A stretch of 51,200 bases of DNA from Actinomycetota bacterium (GCA_030836785.1 JAUPLT010000230.1:1-51200), one strand, 5' to 3'. Positions 1 through 7,637 are shown, numbered from the stretch's first letter. Notes: generated by a model not told the origin, from the letters alone. Numbers and translations: made by a program.

Positions 1-1
1 C

Positions 2-187
2 AACCGAACCGAATGGATCCCCCCACCCCCCCTCGACCGGGGCCAACCCCGCACCCACAACCTCCACCACCCCGAACGAATCCTGCGACCCGACGAGGAA
101 CATCCCGACGAGAACGAACCCGACAGACACAAACCACACGGGGCCGAACCCGGACAAGAGGAACCAGACCAGAACGAACCCGGATGA
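2..187 (+). CDS. HNH endonuclease, DUF222/13E12-type, C-terminal fragment
   Basis: Reading frame 2 is open from the window edge to TGA at 185-187 and encodes EWIPPPPLDRGQPRTHNLHH followed by PERIL. This is the typical extreme C-terminus of mycobacterial 13E12-repeat (DUF222 plus HNH) proteins, in which a W-I-P-P-P-x-L-D-x-G-Q element and an HHPE motif follow the HNH domain. Only about 61 residues are inside the window; the DUF222 and HNH parts lie upstream. The tail after PERIL is acidic and proline-rich with repeated NEP/EEP elements and underlying GAACGAACCCG-like DNA repeats. These genes are multicopy and repeat-like in mycobacteria; their cellular role is not established. There is no start codon in the window, so the 5' end is the window edge. 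Confidence 0.8.
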   Translation, partial: NRTEWIPPPPLDRGQPRTHNLHHPERILRPDEEHPDENEPDRHKPHGAEPGQEEPDQNEPG

Positions 188-467
188 GCAGCGGCGATAC
201 GCACAGTGCAGGCACCAAGGTCCCAGCAGCACAGGGCATTGTGCTTGACAAGCATCCGCCGAAGTCCGAAAAGGCTGCGAAGGTTCGAGAAGGCGCAGGG
301 GCACAAAGGCTCGGGAGAGTGACGACCAGAAAAGGGGCGGCCCCCGAGCCGGGAATCCACAGTTGGACGGACCGGGGGCTCGGGGGCCGGGTAGCTGCCT
401 GGAATTCGCCAGCGCGCCGAGGGCGCAGGTGATTCCCGGCACCTGGTGCTGCTAGCGGGCAGCCACC
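188..467. other. Intergenic stretch with inverted repeats
   Basis: No convincing gene is seen here on either strand; the open plus-strand frames are low-complexity Arg/Thr/Pro translations of GC-rich DNA. It contains a short hairpin GCACA-N6-TGTGC at 229-244, just after the endonuclease stop, and a longer inverted repeat at 339-388 (listed separately). It separates the end of the 13E12 gene from the 3' end of the minus-strand PabC-like gene, so bidirectional termination is the simplest role. Confidence 0.5.
339..388. repeat. 12-bp perfect inverted repeat with 26-nt loop
   Basis: GGCCCCCGAGCC at 339-350 is exactly reverse-complemented by GGCTCGGGGGCC at 377-388. The stem is very GC-rich and no U-tract follows. 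It lies between convergent genes and may act as a mycobacterial-style terminator, but the loop is long for that role. Confidence 0.5.
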
Positions 468-581
468 TCACATGTCCAAGAAATACTGCTCAAAGTTCCG
501 GACCACCTCCTTTCCTGTGTACGCCCGACCGTACTCGCCGAAACCGGAGTGCGGCAACGGTTTTTCGCCGTCAGCGATCAC
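468..581 (-). CDS. Possible 37-aa ORF overlapping the PabC-like gene stop
   Basis: A minus-strand frame starts at GTG (581-579), overlaps the last codons and stop of the PabC-like gene (11 bp) and ends at TGA 470-468. The peptide begins MIADGEKPLPHSGFGEYGRA and ends NFEQYFLDM. Its composition looks more protein-like than the surrounding intergenic DNA, and the third-position G/C content is high. I do not recognise the family; the PHSGFGxYGR element faintly recalls C-termini of aldehyde dehydrogenases, so it could be a gene remnant. No well-spaced Shine-Dalgarno is present; translation, if any, would rely on coupling to the upstream stop. Confidence 0.25.
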   Translation of the reverse strand: MIADGEKPLPHSGFGEYGRAYTGKEVVRNFEQYFLDM

Positions 582-1452
582 CAGTGACGGCAGCCTCGAC
601 CAGTCCGGTCACCTCAGCGGCCAGTGGCCCCGCGGGCAGCGGGCGGCCGTCGAGGGTGTGCACCCGAGCAGCCAGGGTGACACTGGACACCAGCCACACT
701 CCCCGTGCCGCATGCAGGTCCGCGGGCCGCAGCGCTTGGTAGTCGCAGTCGATGCCCCGAGCGCGGGCGGCATCGAACAGGGCCTGCTGGGTGGTCCCCC
801 GCAGGATCGGGTACCACGGGGGTGGAGTGAGCAGGCATGGCCGGCCATCGGGGCCGTCGGTGGCGATCACCACCGTGGACCGTGGGCCCTCCAGTATCAG
901 GCCCTCGGTACTGACGAAGATGACCTCGTCGGCGCCCATACTCGCCGCGTGCCGCAGCGCAGCCATGTTGACCGCGTAGGACAGCGTCTTCGCGCCGGCG
1001 AGCAGCCACGGCAGCGTGTCGGTCCCGGCGGCCGCCAAACCACGATCGAGCAGGATCGCCGACACCCCGTCGCGGCGCGCCTCCGCGACCCGGCCGGCCA
1101 GCGCCGTGATCGTGAGGTAGCCCGTTGGCCCGGAACCTGTCTCGCGGCCCCGGCTGTACACCAACCGCAGCGCACCTTCGACCGGAGTCCGCGCTGACCA
1201 CTCGGTCACCGCGATGTCCACCGCCCGGCGCCAGGCGTCAAGGTCGGGCGGCGGCATCTCCAGCATCGCCGCCGAGTGAGTGAGCCGCCGCAGGTGTGCT
1301 TCAAGAACTCGAGCGCGACCATCCCGAACCAGCAGCGTCTCGAAAACCCCGTCTCCGCGAACAGCCGCCAGGTCGTCGGCGAACAGCAGTGGCCGGGTGG
1401 GATCACACACCTCGCCGTCGAGGCTGACGACAACCTGATGCGGATCGACCAT
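571..1452 (-). CDS. pabC: PLP-dependent aminodeoxychorismate lyase-like protein (class IV aminotransferase fold)
   Basis: The 293-residue product fits the fold-type IV PLP family (branched-chain aminotransferase / 4-amino-4-deoxychorismate lyase). Visible signatures are RGDGVFETLLV near residue 32, the probable Schiff-base lysine K155 in AKTLSYAVNM, and the glycine-rich PLP phosphate loop EGPRSTVVI. PabC converts aminodeoxychorismate to p-aminobenzoate and pyruvate for folate synthesis; a D-amino-acid or branched-chain aminotransferase role cannot be excluded from sequence. It corresponds to M. tuberculosis Rv0812. A longer frame reaches into the divergent gene, but ATG at 1452 gives the family length, and a TANNNT box lies 8 nt upstream. 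Divergent neighbour: YgfZ-like folate-binding protein. Confidence 0.8.
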   Translation of the reverse strand: MVDPHQVVVSLDGEVCDPTRPLLFADDLAAVRGDGVFETLLVRDGRARVLEAHLRRLTHSAAMLEMPPPDLDAWRRAVDIAVTEWSARTPVEGALRLVYSRGRETGSGPTGYLTITALAGRVAEARRDGVSAILLDRGLAAAGTDTLPWLLAGAKTLSYAVNMAALRHAASMGADEVIFVSTEGLILEGPRSTVVIATDGPDGRPCLLTPPPWYPILRGTTQQALFDAARARGIDCDYQALRPADLHAARGVWLVSSVTLAARVHTLDGRPLPAGPLAAEVTGLVEAAVTGDR

Positions 1453-1460
1453 GGGCACCG

Positions 1461-1466
1461 AGCGTA
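1461..1466 (-). promoter_or_regulatory. -10 box TACGCT of the PabC-like gene
   Basis: On the minus strand TACGCT (TANNNT) lies 8 nt before ATG 1452, the spacing expected when transcription starts at or next to the start codon. Leaderless expression is inferred. Confidence 0.45.
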
Positions 1467-1479
1467 CTGGCCGGCCTCG

Positions 1480-1485
1480 TACAGT
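1480..1485 (+). promoter_or_regulatory. -10 box TACAGT of the YgfZ-like gene
   Basis: TACAGT lies 6 nt before GTG 1492, which supports this GTG and a leaderless mRNA. With 1461-1466 it makes a compact bidirectional promoter. Confidence 0.45.
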
Positions 1486-1491
1486 TGAGTC

Positions 1492-2604
1492 GTGACAGCA
1501 GTGCGGTGCCCAGATGGTTCGCCGGATGCGGGGGCGGTCTGGCACTACGGCGATCCATTCGGCGAACAGCACGCAGCAGAACGCTCTGCCGTCGTGGTGG
1601 ATCGCTCGCACCGCGTCGTCATCGCGCTGAACGGCCCCGATCGGCGCGGTTGGCTGCATTCGATTTCCACCCAGCATGTTGCCGACCTGGGCGACGGCGC
1701 CTGCACCGAGAACCTCAGCCTCGACGGGCAGGGGCGGGTCGAGGATCACTGGCAGCAGACCGAGTGCGGCGAAACCACGTATCTCGACACCGAACCTTGG
1801 CGCGGACCGGCGTTGCTCTCCTACCTGGAGAAGATGGTGTTCTGGTCGGATGTGCGGCCTGCCCGCGCCGACCTCGCTGTGCTCTCGCTACTCGGCCCGG
1901 ACCTGGGTGCGGCACCCGTCCTGACCGCGCTGGGCCTGGACGCCCTGCCCTCCGACGCGACGGCGGTGGCACTGAACGGCCGTGGGGCCGAGGCTGGGTC
2001 CGACGCCGGGTCCAACGGTGGCTTCGTACGTCGGATGCCTGCCTCCGACGGTCAGATCGAACTCGACCTGCTGGTGCCCACAGAACACAAAGACCGCTGG
2101 CTAGCCCGACTCGCCGAGGCAGGGGTACGTCCGGCAGGCGTCTGGGCGTACGAGGCACACCGGGTTGCGGAGCAGCGTCCCCGCCTCGGGGTGGACACCG
2201 ACGAGCGGACCATTCCGCACGAGGTGGGTTGGATCGGTCGCGCTGTCCACCTGGACAAGGGCTGCTACCGGGGCCAGGAGACGGTCGCACGAGTGCACAA
2301 CCTGGGCCGACCACCGCGCATGCTGGTGCTGCTTCATCTCGACGGGTCCGGCGAGCGTCCCGCGACCGGCGACCCTGTTCTCGCTGACGGTCGGCAGGTT
2401 GGCCGGATCGGGACCGTGGTGGACCACGCCGACCTGGGGCCGATCGCGTTGGCGCTGCTCAAGCGAGGCATCCCGGCTGGAACACCGTTACGTACCGGGG
2501 GTGAGCATCCGGTCGCCGCCGAGATCGACGTGGAGTCACTTCCTCCCGCGGACGTCGCCGGTGCGGGCCGGGTTGCCGTGGACCGCTTACGGCACGGCCA
2601 CTGA
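1492..2604 (+). CDS. ygfZ: YgfZ/GcvT-like folate-binding protein
   Basis: The 370-aa protein carries the YgfZ signature KGCYRGQE at about residues 256-263, with the conserved cysteine at C258, preceded by an aminomethyltransferase (GcvT)-like folate-binding domain. YgfZ proteins bind tetrahydrofolate and help mature or repair Fe-S enzymes such as MiaB; they are often misannotated as glycine-cleavage T protein. It corresponds to Rv0811c. The start GTG follows a TACAGT -10 box by 6 nt. Being divergent from a PabC-like gene puts two folate-related genes on one bidirectional promoter. A hairpin terminator directly follows the stop. Confidence 0.85.
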   Translation: MTAVRCPDGSPDAGAVWHYGDPFGEQHAAERSAVVVDRSHRVVIALNGPDRRGWLHSISTQHVADLGDGACTENLSLDGQGRVEDHWQQTECGETTYLDTEPWRGPALLSYLEKMVFWSDVRPARADLAVLSLLGPDLGAAPVLTALGLDALPSDATAVALNGRGAEAGSDAGSNGGFVRRMPASDGQIELDLLVPTEHKDRWLARLAEAGVRPAGVWAYEAHRVAEQRPRLGVDTDERTIPHEVGWIGRAVHLDKGCYRGQETVARVHNLGRPPRMLVLLHLDGSGERPATGDPVLADGRQVGRIGTVVDHADLGPIALALLKRGIPAGTPLRTGGEHPVAAEIDVESLPPADVAGAGRVAVDRLRHGH

Positions 2605-2624
2605 CGTTCGCCGCAGGGCGAACG
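2605..2624 (+). terminator. Hairpin after the YgfZ-like gene
   Basis: CGTTCGCC (2605-2612), loop GCAG, GGCGAACG (2617-2624): a perfect 8-bp stem starting at the base after the stop codon. No U-tract, as is common for mycobacterial terminators. Confidence 0.6.
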
Positions 2625-2654
2625 GGCCTCAGCACGGATCGGGACCCGGCACGG

Positions 2655-2660
2655 TAAAGT
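2655..2660 (+). promoter_or_regulatory. -10 box TAAAGT upstream of the DUF3073 gene
   Basis: TAAAGT is a good TANNNT hexamer about 80 nt before the ATG at 2740. It implies a leader of roughly 70 nt, unlike the leaderless genes around it; no obvious riboswitch fold is seen in the leader. Confidence 0.4.
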
Positions 2661-2739
2661 GTCGGACAGGACAAACACCACATTGATCCGGAGCCGTCCG
2701 TCCTTGGGCCGCTCCGTTATTGCGCGAGGGGGATCCCCC

Positions 2740-2907
2740 ATGGGCCGCGGCCGGGCTAAGGCAAAGCAGACCAAGGTTGCCCGAGAGCTGAAATATAGCT
2801 CTCCGCAAACTGACTTCAGTCGGCTTCAACAGGAGCTGGCCGGGTCCAGCACCAGCGATCCCGATCAGAACGAGTCATGGGAAGACGACGACGACTGGCG
2901 TCGCTGA
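2740..2907 (+). CDS. DUF3073 family small protein
   Basis: A 55-aa protein starting MGRGRAKAKQTKVARELKYS: a basic N-terminus, then a Ser/Asp-rich middle and a strongly acidic C-terminus (WEDDDDWRR). This is the actinobacterial DUF3073 family (Rv0810c in M. tuberculosis), whose function is unknown; the split basic/acidic charge suggests nucleic-acid or protein binding. A longer in-frame start exists upstream at 2659, but ATG 2740 begins exactly at the conserved MGRGRAKAKQ and has a GA/GGGGG purine tract 5-10 nt before it. It is convergent with purM, the stops being 24 nt apart. Confidence 0.85.
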   Translation: MGRGRAKAKQTKVARELKYSSPQTDFSRLQQELAGSSTSDPDQNESWEDDDDWRR

Positions 2908-2931
2908 ACCGTCCGTGACCGGCGCCCGCAG

Positions 2932-4056
2932 CTAGAAACGCGGATGCTGGCCCACCATCGTGGCGCGGGGGCCGTCCTTGCCCTTTGAGCCGCCCTTTGA
3001 GCCGCTCTTTCTCACGGTTCCCAGCGTCCAGCAGTTCAGATGGCGGGCGGTCAGGATCGCCAACGCTCGGTCGGTGTCCTCCGGCGCGACGATGGCGATC
3101 ATCCCGACCCCCATGTTGAAGGTCTTCTCCATCTCGACACGGTCGATCCGGCCGCGCTGCGCGATCATCGCGAACACGGGTGCGGGCGTCCAACTTCCGC
3201 GATCGACCTCGGCGACCAGTCCGTTGGGGATGACCCGCTCGAGGTTTCCGGCCAGCCCTCCGCCGGTGACGTGGCAGAAGGTGCGCACCTGGGTTTCCGC
3301 GGCGAGCGCCAGGCAGTCTTTCGCATAGATCCGGGTGGGCTCGAGCAACTCCTCCCCCAGGGTGCGCCCGAACTCCTCGACGTGCCCGGCAAGGTTCATC
3401 CGGTCGATCTCGAGCAGCACCTTGCGGGCCAGCGAGTAGCCGTTCGAGTGCAAGCCGGAGGAACCCATCGCGATGACGACGTCACCCGGACGGACCCGGT
3501 CCGGACCCAGGAGGTCGTCGGCCTCCACAACTCCCACACCGGTGGCCGAGACGTCATAGTGGTCGGGCTCCATCAGACCCGGGTGCTCGGCTGTCTCACC
3601 GCCCAGCAGCGCACACCCCGCGATCACACAGCCCTCGGCGATACCAGCCACGATGGCGCTGACGCGCTCGGGAACGGTCCGGCCCACCGCGATGTAATCC
3701 TGCAGAAACAGCGGCTCGGCCCCGCATACCACCAGGTCGTCGACCACCATGGCGACCAGGTCGAGACCCACCGTGTCGTGCTTGTCCATCGCCTGCGCCA
3801 CGGCGAGTTTGGTACCGACGCCATCGGTGGACGAGGCCAGGATCGGTTCGCGGTAACCACCGCGCAGGGCGAACAAACCGGCGAAACCGCCGAGTCCGCC
3901 GAGGACCTCAGGGCGGCTGGCCCTCTTGGCCAGCGGTTTGAACAGTTCCACCGCCCGATCGCCGGCCTCGATGTCGACACCTGCGGCCGCATAGGAGATA
4001 CCGCTGGTAGGCGTGGGAGTGGGGGCGCTTTTCGGGTGCGTGGACTTGCCGGACAT
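2932..4056 (-). CDS. purM: Phosphoribosylformylglycinamidine cyclo-ligase (AIR synthetase)
   Basis: PurM closes FGAM to 5-aminoimidazole ribonucleotide with ATP, the fifth step of purine synthesis, in the cytosol. The protein (374 aa) contains the AIRS N-domain with ASTDGVGTKLAVAQAMDKHD and DLVAMVVDDLV, followed by the glycine-rich GSSGLHSNGYSL and CHVTGGGLAGNL elements of the C-domain. Nearly every stretch matches mycobacterial PurM as I recall it; the C-terminus ends VGQHPRF. Two starts are possible: TTG 4065 (3 more residues) or ATG 4056, chosen because it is canonical. It is the last gene of a minus-strand operon, only 2-11 nt after the lhgO stop, and not next to purF as in M. tuberculosis. 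Confidence 0.97.
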   Translation of the reverse strand: MSGKSTHPKSAPTPTPTSGISYAAAGVDIEAGDRAVELFKPLAKRASRPEVLGGLGGFAGLFALRGGYREPILASSTDGVGTKLAVAQAMDKHDTVGLDLVAMVVDDLVVCGAEPLFLQDYIAVGRTVPERVSAIVAGIAEGCVIAGCALLGGETAEHPGLMEPDHYDVSATGVGVVEADDLLGPDRVRPGDVVIAMGSSGLHSNGYSLARKVLLEIDRMNLAGHVEEFGRTLGEELLEPTRIYAKDCLALAAETQVRTFCHVTGGGLAGNLERVIPNGLVAEVDRGSWTPAPVFAMIAQRGRIDRVEMEKTFNMGVGMIAIVAPEDTDRALAILTARHLNCWTLGTVRKSGSKGGSKGKDGPRATMVGQHPRF

Positions 4057-4067
4057 CGACGCCAAGG

Positions 4068-5279
4068 CTACCCCGGCGCGGCCGACCCGATCACCCGGTC
4101 GACCAATTCACGGGCCAGGGCGAACGACGACGTCGCAGCCGGCGACGGCGCGTTACGCAGGTGGCAGACCCGCCCGGAGCCGGCGATGACGAAATCGTCC
4201 ACCAGCGATCCGTCCCGGCCGACGGCCTGTGCACGCACACCCGCGTGCGAACTGCCATCGAGGTCGGCGACCGTCAGTCCGGGCAGGTATCGGGCAGCCG
4301 CCGCGACGAAGACTCGCCGGCTCACGGCCATCTGCAGCTCGTCGGCGCCGACCCGCCAGTAACGGCGCATCACCCGCCAGGTGCCGGGCCAGGTCAGCGA
4401 CTCCCAACTGTCCCGGACGTTGAACCGCCGTAGCGAGTACGCGTCACGTGCGGCCACCATCATCGCCGTCGGCCCCAACGTCACCTCCCCGCCGATGTGA
4501 CGGGTGATGTGCACACCCAGAAACGGCAGGTCCGGGTTGGGCACCGGGTAGATCATCCCGCGCAGCCGGGGCTGCGGGGCGTGGCGCAGCCCGAGATAGG
4601 CCCCGCGGAACGGCACGATCTGCGGATCCCGCGACGCGCCGGAGCGCCGGGCCAGCCGGTCGGCCCACAGTCCCGCGCAGGCGATGACGGTGCGGGCCCG
4701 GATCGGTCCGGTGGCGGTGTGCACCACGGCGGGGTCAGCACCCTCGACGGCGGTGACCGCGCGGCCGAACCGAACCTCCACCCCGGCCGCCGACAGTTCC
4801 TCGACCAGCCGGCCGGCGACCGCGCCGTAGTCGACGATCCCGGTGTTGGGGGCGTGCAGCGCGGCCAGCCCGACGGCGTTCGGCTCGATCTCGGCGATCT
4901 CCGCGGCCGCAACCCGGCGCAGTCCCGGGACCGCGTTGGCAGCGCCGCGGGCCTCCAACGCGTCAAGCCGTGGCAGCTCGTCGGCGTCCACCGCGACGAT
5001 CAGCTTCCCGCAGCGCTCGTGCGGAATACCGTGCTCCTCGCAGTACTCGTACATCAGCCGCGCCCCGTCGACGCACAGCCGGGCCTTCAACGAGCCGGGC
5101 GCGTAGTAGATGCCGCCGTGGATCACCCCGGAGTTGTGACCGCTCTGGTGCCGTGCCGGCCCGGGCTCCCGCTCCAGCACAACGACCGAATCGTGCGGAT
5201 GACGCGCCATCCACTCCCGTGCGACCGCCAGACCGACGATGCCGGCGCCGATGACCACCAGATCCCTGGGTCCGGCCAC
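4068..5279 (-). CDS. lhgO: L-2-hydroxyglutarate oxidase (FAD-dependent, DAO family)
   Basis: A 403-residue flavoprotein with an N-terminal Rossmann motif VVIGAGIVGLAVAREW and the L2HGDH-type HQSGHNSGVIHGGIYYAPGS just after it. Later come IPFRGAYLGLR-like and NPDLPFLGVHIT elements of the substrate domain. These proteins oxidise L-2-hydroxyglutarate to 2-oxoglutarate, clearing a by-product of dehydrogenase promiscuity. GTG 5279 is one base from the stop of the upstream DUF2461 gene, and its own stop is 2-11 nt from the purM start, so the genes are very likely co-transcribed. Another DAO-family substrate is possible, but the HNSGVIHGGIYY block is specific for LhgO/L2HGDH. Confidence 0.88.
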   Translation of the reverse strand: MAGPRDLVVIGAGIVGLAVAREWMARHPHDSVVVLEREPGPARHQSGHNSGVIHGGIYYAPGSLKARLCVDGARLMYEYCEEHGIPHERCGKLIVAVDADELPRLDALEARGAANAVPGLRRVAAAEIAEIEPNAVGLAALHAPNTGIVDYGAVAGRLVEELSAAGVEVRFGRAVTAVEGADPAVVHTATGPIRARTVIACAGLWADRLARRSGASRDPQIVPFRGAYLGLRHAPQPRLRGMIYPVPNPDLPFLGVHITRHIGGEVTLGPTAMMVAARDAYSLRRFNVRDSWESLTWPGTWRVMRRYWRVGADELQMAVSRRVFVAAAARYLPGLTVADLDGSSHAGVRAQAVGRDGSLVDDFVIAGSGRVCHLRNAPSPAATSSFALARELVDRVIGSAAPG

Positions 5280-5280
5280 G

Positions 5281-5910
5281 TCAGCCCACGTACCTATCCA
5301 GCCAGGAGTTCAGCGGGCTCCCGGCGCGCAGGGCGGTGACGATCCGGTCCTTGGCCGCGGCGGTGCCCAGCCAGGCGGCCGGCGGCCACTCCTTCATCAT
5401 CGCGATGCCTTTGTGCCTGAGCAGCTCGATGCGGGGATGGTCCTTGGGGAAGCCCTTCGGTGCGGTCTTGAGGACCGCATGGGCCATGGTCTGGTAGCCG
5501 GCCCGGTGTAGATCGTCGACGATCCCGGCGAGCTCCGCTCCGGACTTCTCCCGGTCGACCGCGGTCCGATAGCGCTGCAGCGTCGCAGGGTCGGGCAGGT
5601 AAAGGCCGCCGCCGACAGACAGCGCGTCAGCCGACAAGGAGAGATAGGCCTGACCGACGCCCTGGCCGAGGGTGGCCGCGCAGTTCGTCTTGTACGGCTC
5701 TTTGTTCGCGCTGAAGCGGACGTCGCGGTAGGGCCGGAACAGCTTGCCGGGTCCGAACTCGTCGTCCAGTTCGGCGAGCAACTGCTCCATCGGCGCGCGG
5801 ACGCACCGTTCGTAGACGGCCTTGTGGTCCTGCCAGTAGGACTTGGAGTTGTCCGCCTGCAGCCCCTCATAGAACTCGACCGCCTCGACGGGCCACCCGC
5901 TGAACGTCAT
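5281..5910 (-). CDS. DUF2461 domain-containing protein
   Basis: The 209-aa protein matches the DUF2461/TIGR02453 family: early FYEGLQADNSKSYWQDHKAVYE, then PYRDVRFSANKEPYKTN and AYLSLSADALSVGGGLYLPD. It has no signal peptide or membrane segment. The family is widespread in bacteria, its function unknown; the invariant RDxRFSxxKxPYKT block may be a ligand or nucleic-acid site. It sits between an amidohydrolase (17-nt gap) and lhgO (1-nt gap) in the purM operon. ATG 5910 starts at the usual point for the family. Confidence 0.85.
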   Translation of the reverse strand: MTFSGWPVEAVEFYEGLQADNSKSYWQDHKAVYERCVRAPMEQLLAELDDEFGPGKLFRPYRDVRFSANKEPYKTNCAATLGQGVGQAYLSLSADALSVGGGLYLPDPATLQRYRTAVDREKSGAELAGIVDDLHRAGYQTMAHAVLKTAPKGFPKDHPRIELLRHKGIAMMKEWPPAAWLGTAAAKDRIVTALRAGSPLNSWLDRYVG

Positions 5911-5927
5911 ACCGCCATTCTCATGTC

Positions 5928-7598
5928 TTAGCGGGCGTCGTGCGTGATTCGCCCGTCCATCATCGTCAGCACGACCGGCACCGCGTGGATCTGACGCGGA
6001 TCGACCCGGAACAGGTCCGCCCCCAGCACGGTCAGATCGGCGGCCTTACCGACCATCAGAGATCCGGTCCGGTGTTCCAGCCGCAGCTGATAGGCGCCGT
6101 TGGCGGTGTAGCCGCGCAGGGCGTCCTGCAGGCCGATGCGCTGGCGGGCCACCAACGGGACGTCGTCGGGGTAGCCCGGCCGCTGCCGCGTCAACAAAGC
6201 CTCGATGTGAATCAGCGGCGGCCCCTCGGAAATGTCCACACCGGGGATGTCGCTACCGTAGGTCACCGTCGCCCCGGAGCGAACCAGGTCGCCGTAGGGG
6301 AACAGCCGTTCCTCGACCCGATCGGCGCCCAGCATGCGGGTGTAGATGTCGCGGTACTGCCCGTTGTAGTCGGTTCCCCACAGCGGAGTGCAGTTGGCGA
6401 TGATCCCCATCCGGGCGAAGCGTGGAAGGTCGGCGGGGTCGAGCATCGAGTTGTGCGCGATCACATGACGTCTCGATTCTGCTCCCCGGCCGCGCAACAC
6501 CTTCTCGAAGGCGTCGAGCACCACCCGCGCCGAGCCGTCTGCGTCGACGTGGATGTGCATGTCGAACCCGGCGGCCTGGGTCGCCTCGATCTGGGCCACG
6601 ATGTTTCCCGGGGGAAATGTCATGGTGCCCAGTTCATCTGAGGCGTGCCCGCAGCAGGGCGAGAGCAGCAGCGCGCCACCGCTCATGAAGGTGCCGTCAG
6701 CCCACATCTTGCAGGTGCCGATGTGCACATGCTCCGAACGCAGTTCGGCATGCCAGACCTTCAGCGCCTCAACGATGGCCAACGGATCGTCGCCGGGGCT
6801 ACGGGTCCAGTACGACCCGGCCACCCGGACCGGCAGGGTGCCCGCCCGGTCCTGGGCGATCAGGTCTTCGTAGATCCAGCGGGCGTCGGCGCTGGTGGGT
6901 CCGGCGGCGGCGCCGGCCTCGAAGTAGGCGGTCATGCCCCACGACGGGGCCGCCTGCAATGTCAGTTCCTGGGCGGTGCGGATGTTGGGGACCGCGAACA
7001 GACCCAGCGCGACGATGATCGGCATGTAGGACGCGGCTTCGACAGCGTGGCCGGTGGGGGTGCCGTCAGGGCCGCGCACCCAGTACTGCGCGCCGGGATC
7101 CGGGTCGGGGGTGGAGGCGTCGATACCGGCCGCACGCATCGCCGCGGTGTTGAACCAGATGTCGTGGGCATCCGCGGAGAAGAGGTACATCGGCCGGTCC
7201 CCGGTGATCTCGTCCAGCCATTCCCGGCGCGGGGAACGGTCCTCGAAGGAGTCGGGCATCCAGGCATAGCCCCGCAGTGGCGCGTCGGCGGTTTGGTCGG
7301 CCACCCACCGGCGGATGGCGGTCAGCACCGCGTCACGCCCGACAATGCCGGAGAGGTTGACCCCCAGCTTGGAGACCGCCATCGATGCCAGATGGTTGTG
7401 GGCGTCGATGAAACCGGGCAGGCACATGCGCCCGCTCAGGTCGATCGGCTCAGTGGTGGAGTCGACGAATTGCGCTGCGGCATCAAGGGTTCCGACGTGG
7501 ACGATGTCCCGGCCACGGACCACCACCGCCTGCGCCCAGGGCTGCGCGGGATCACCGGTCCAGATCGGGCCGTTGGTCAGCAGGTAAGAGCCAGCCAT
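5928..7598 (-). CDS. Amidohydrolase family protein (YtcJ-like, Amidohydro_3)
   Basis: A 556-aa metal-dependent hydrolase. The N-terminal composite beta-sandwich (LTNGPIWTGDPAQPWAQAVV) leads into CLPGFIDAHNHL near residue 65, which carries the first two metal-binding histidines; further histidines appear in DMHIHVDADGSA and HVIAHNSMLDP. The C-terminus has the typical ADLTVLGADLFRVDP of imidazolonepropionase/YtcJ-like enzymes. The substrate is unknown: probably an N-acyl, formamide or lactam-like compound. It is the first gene of the purM operon. A TAGCGT -10 box 8 nt before ATG 7598 indicates a leaderless start and supports this ATG. Confidence 0.85.
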   Translation of the reverse strand: MAGSYLLTNGPIWTGDPAQPWAQAVVVRGRDIVHVGTLDAAAQFVDSTTEPIDLSGRMCLPGFIDAHNHLASMAVSKLGVNLSGIVGRDAVLTAIRRWVADQTADAPLRGYAWMPDSFEDRSPRREWLDEITGDRPMYLFSADAHDIWFNTAAMRAAGIDASTPDPDPGAQYWVRGPDGTPTGHAVEAASYMPIIVALGLFAVPNIRTAQELTLQAAPSWGMTAYFEAGAAAGPTSADARWIYEDLIAQDRAGTLPVRVAGSYWTRSPGDDPLAIVEALKVWHAELRSEHVHIGTCKMWADGTFMSGGALLLSPCCGHASDELGTMTFPPGNIVAQIEATQAAGFDMHIHVDADGSARVVLDAFEKVLRGRGAESRRHVIAHNSMLDPADLPRFARMGIIANCTPLWGTDYNGQYRDIYTRMLGADRVEERLFPYGDLVRSGATVTYGSDIPGVDISEGPPLIHIEALLTRQRPGYPDDVPLVARQRIGLQDALRGYTANGAYQLRLEHRTGSLMVGKAADLTVLGADLFRVDPRQIHAVPVVLTMMDGRITHDAR

Positions 7599-7606
7599 GG
7601 CGGACC

Positions 7607-7612
7607 ACGCTA
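7607..7612 (-). promoter_or_regulatory. -10 box TAGCGT of the amidohydrolase-purM operon
   Basis: Minus-strand TAGCGT lies 8 nt before ATG 7598. It is the only good -10 upstream of the four-gene group and probably serves purM too. Confidence 0.45.
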
Positions 7613-7637
7613 GCCGAATACCTGTGACACCCTGAGG

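Noticed and set aside
13..432. Plus-strand 139-codon frame rich in Arg, Thr and Pro
   Set aside because: It is a shifted-frame translation of the 13E12 C-terminus and the intergenic DNA; the +2 frame up to 187 carries the recognisable protein.
472..1197. Long plus-strand frame opposite the PabC-like gene
   Set aside because: It is the antisense shadow of a clearly recognised gene in high-GC DNA and has no recognisable motif.
1453..1749. N-terminal extension of the PabC-like protein
   Set aside because: It would overlap the divergent YgfZ-like gene; family length and the -10 box fit ATG 1452.
3040..4362. 440-codon plus-strand frame opposite purM
   Set aside because: Antisense shadow of purM; His/Asp/Arg-rich with no domain. 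The same applies to long frames opposite purL (14985-16250), the amidohydrolase (6645-7613), pepC (17034-18419), purD (29240-30577), ptrB (21749-22843) and cyp51 (37376-38761).
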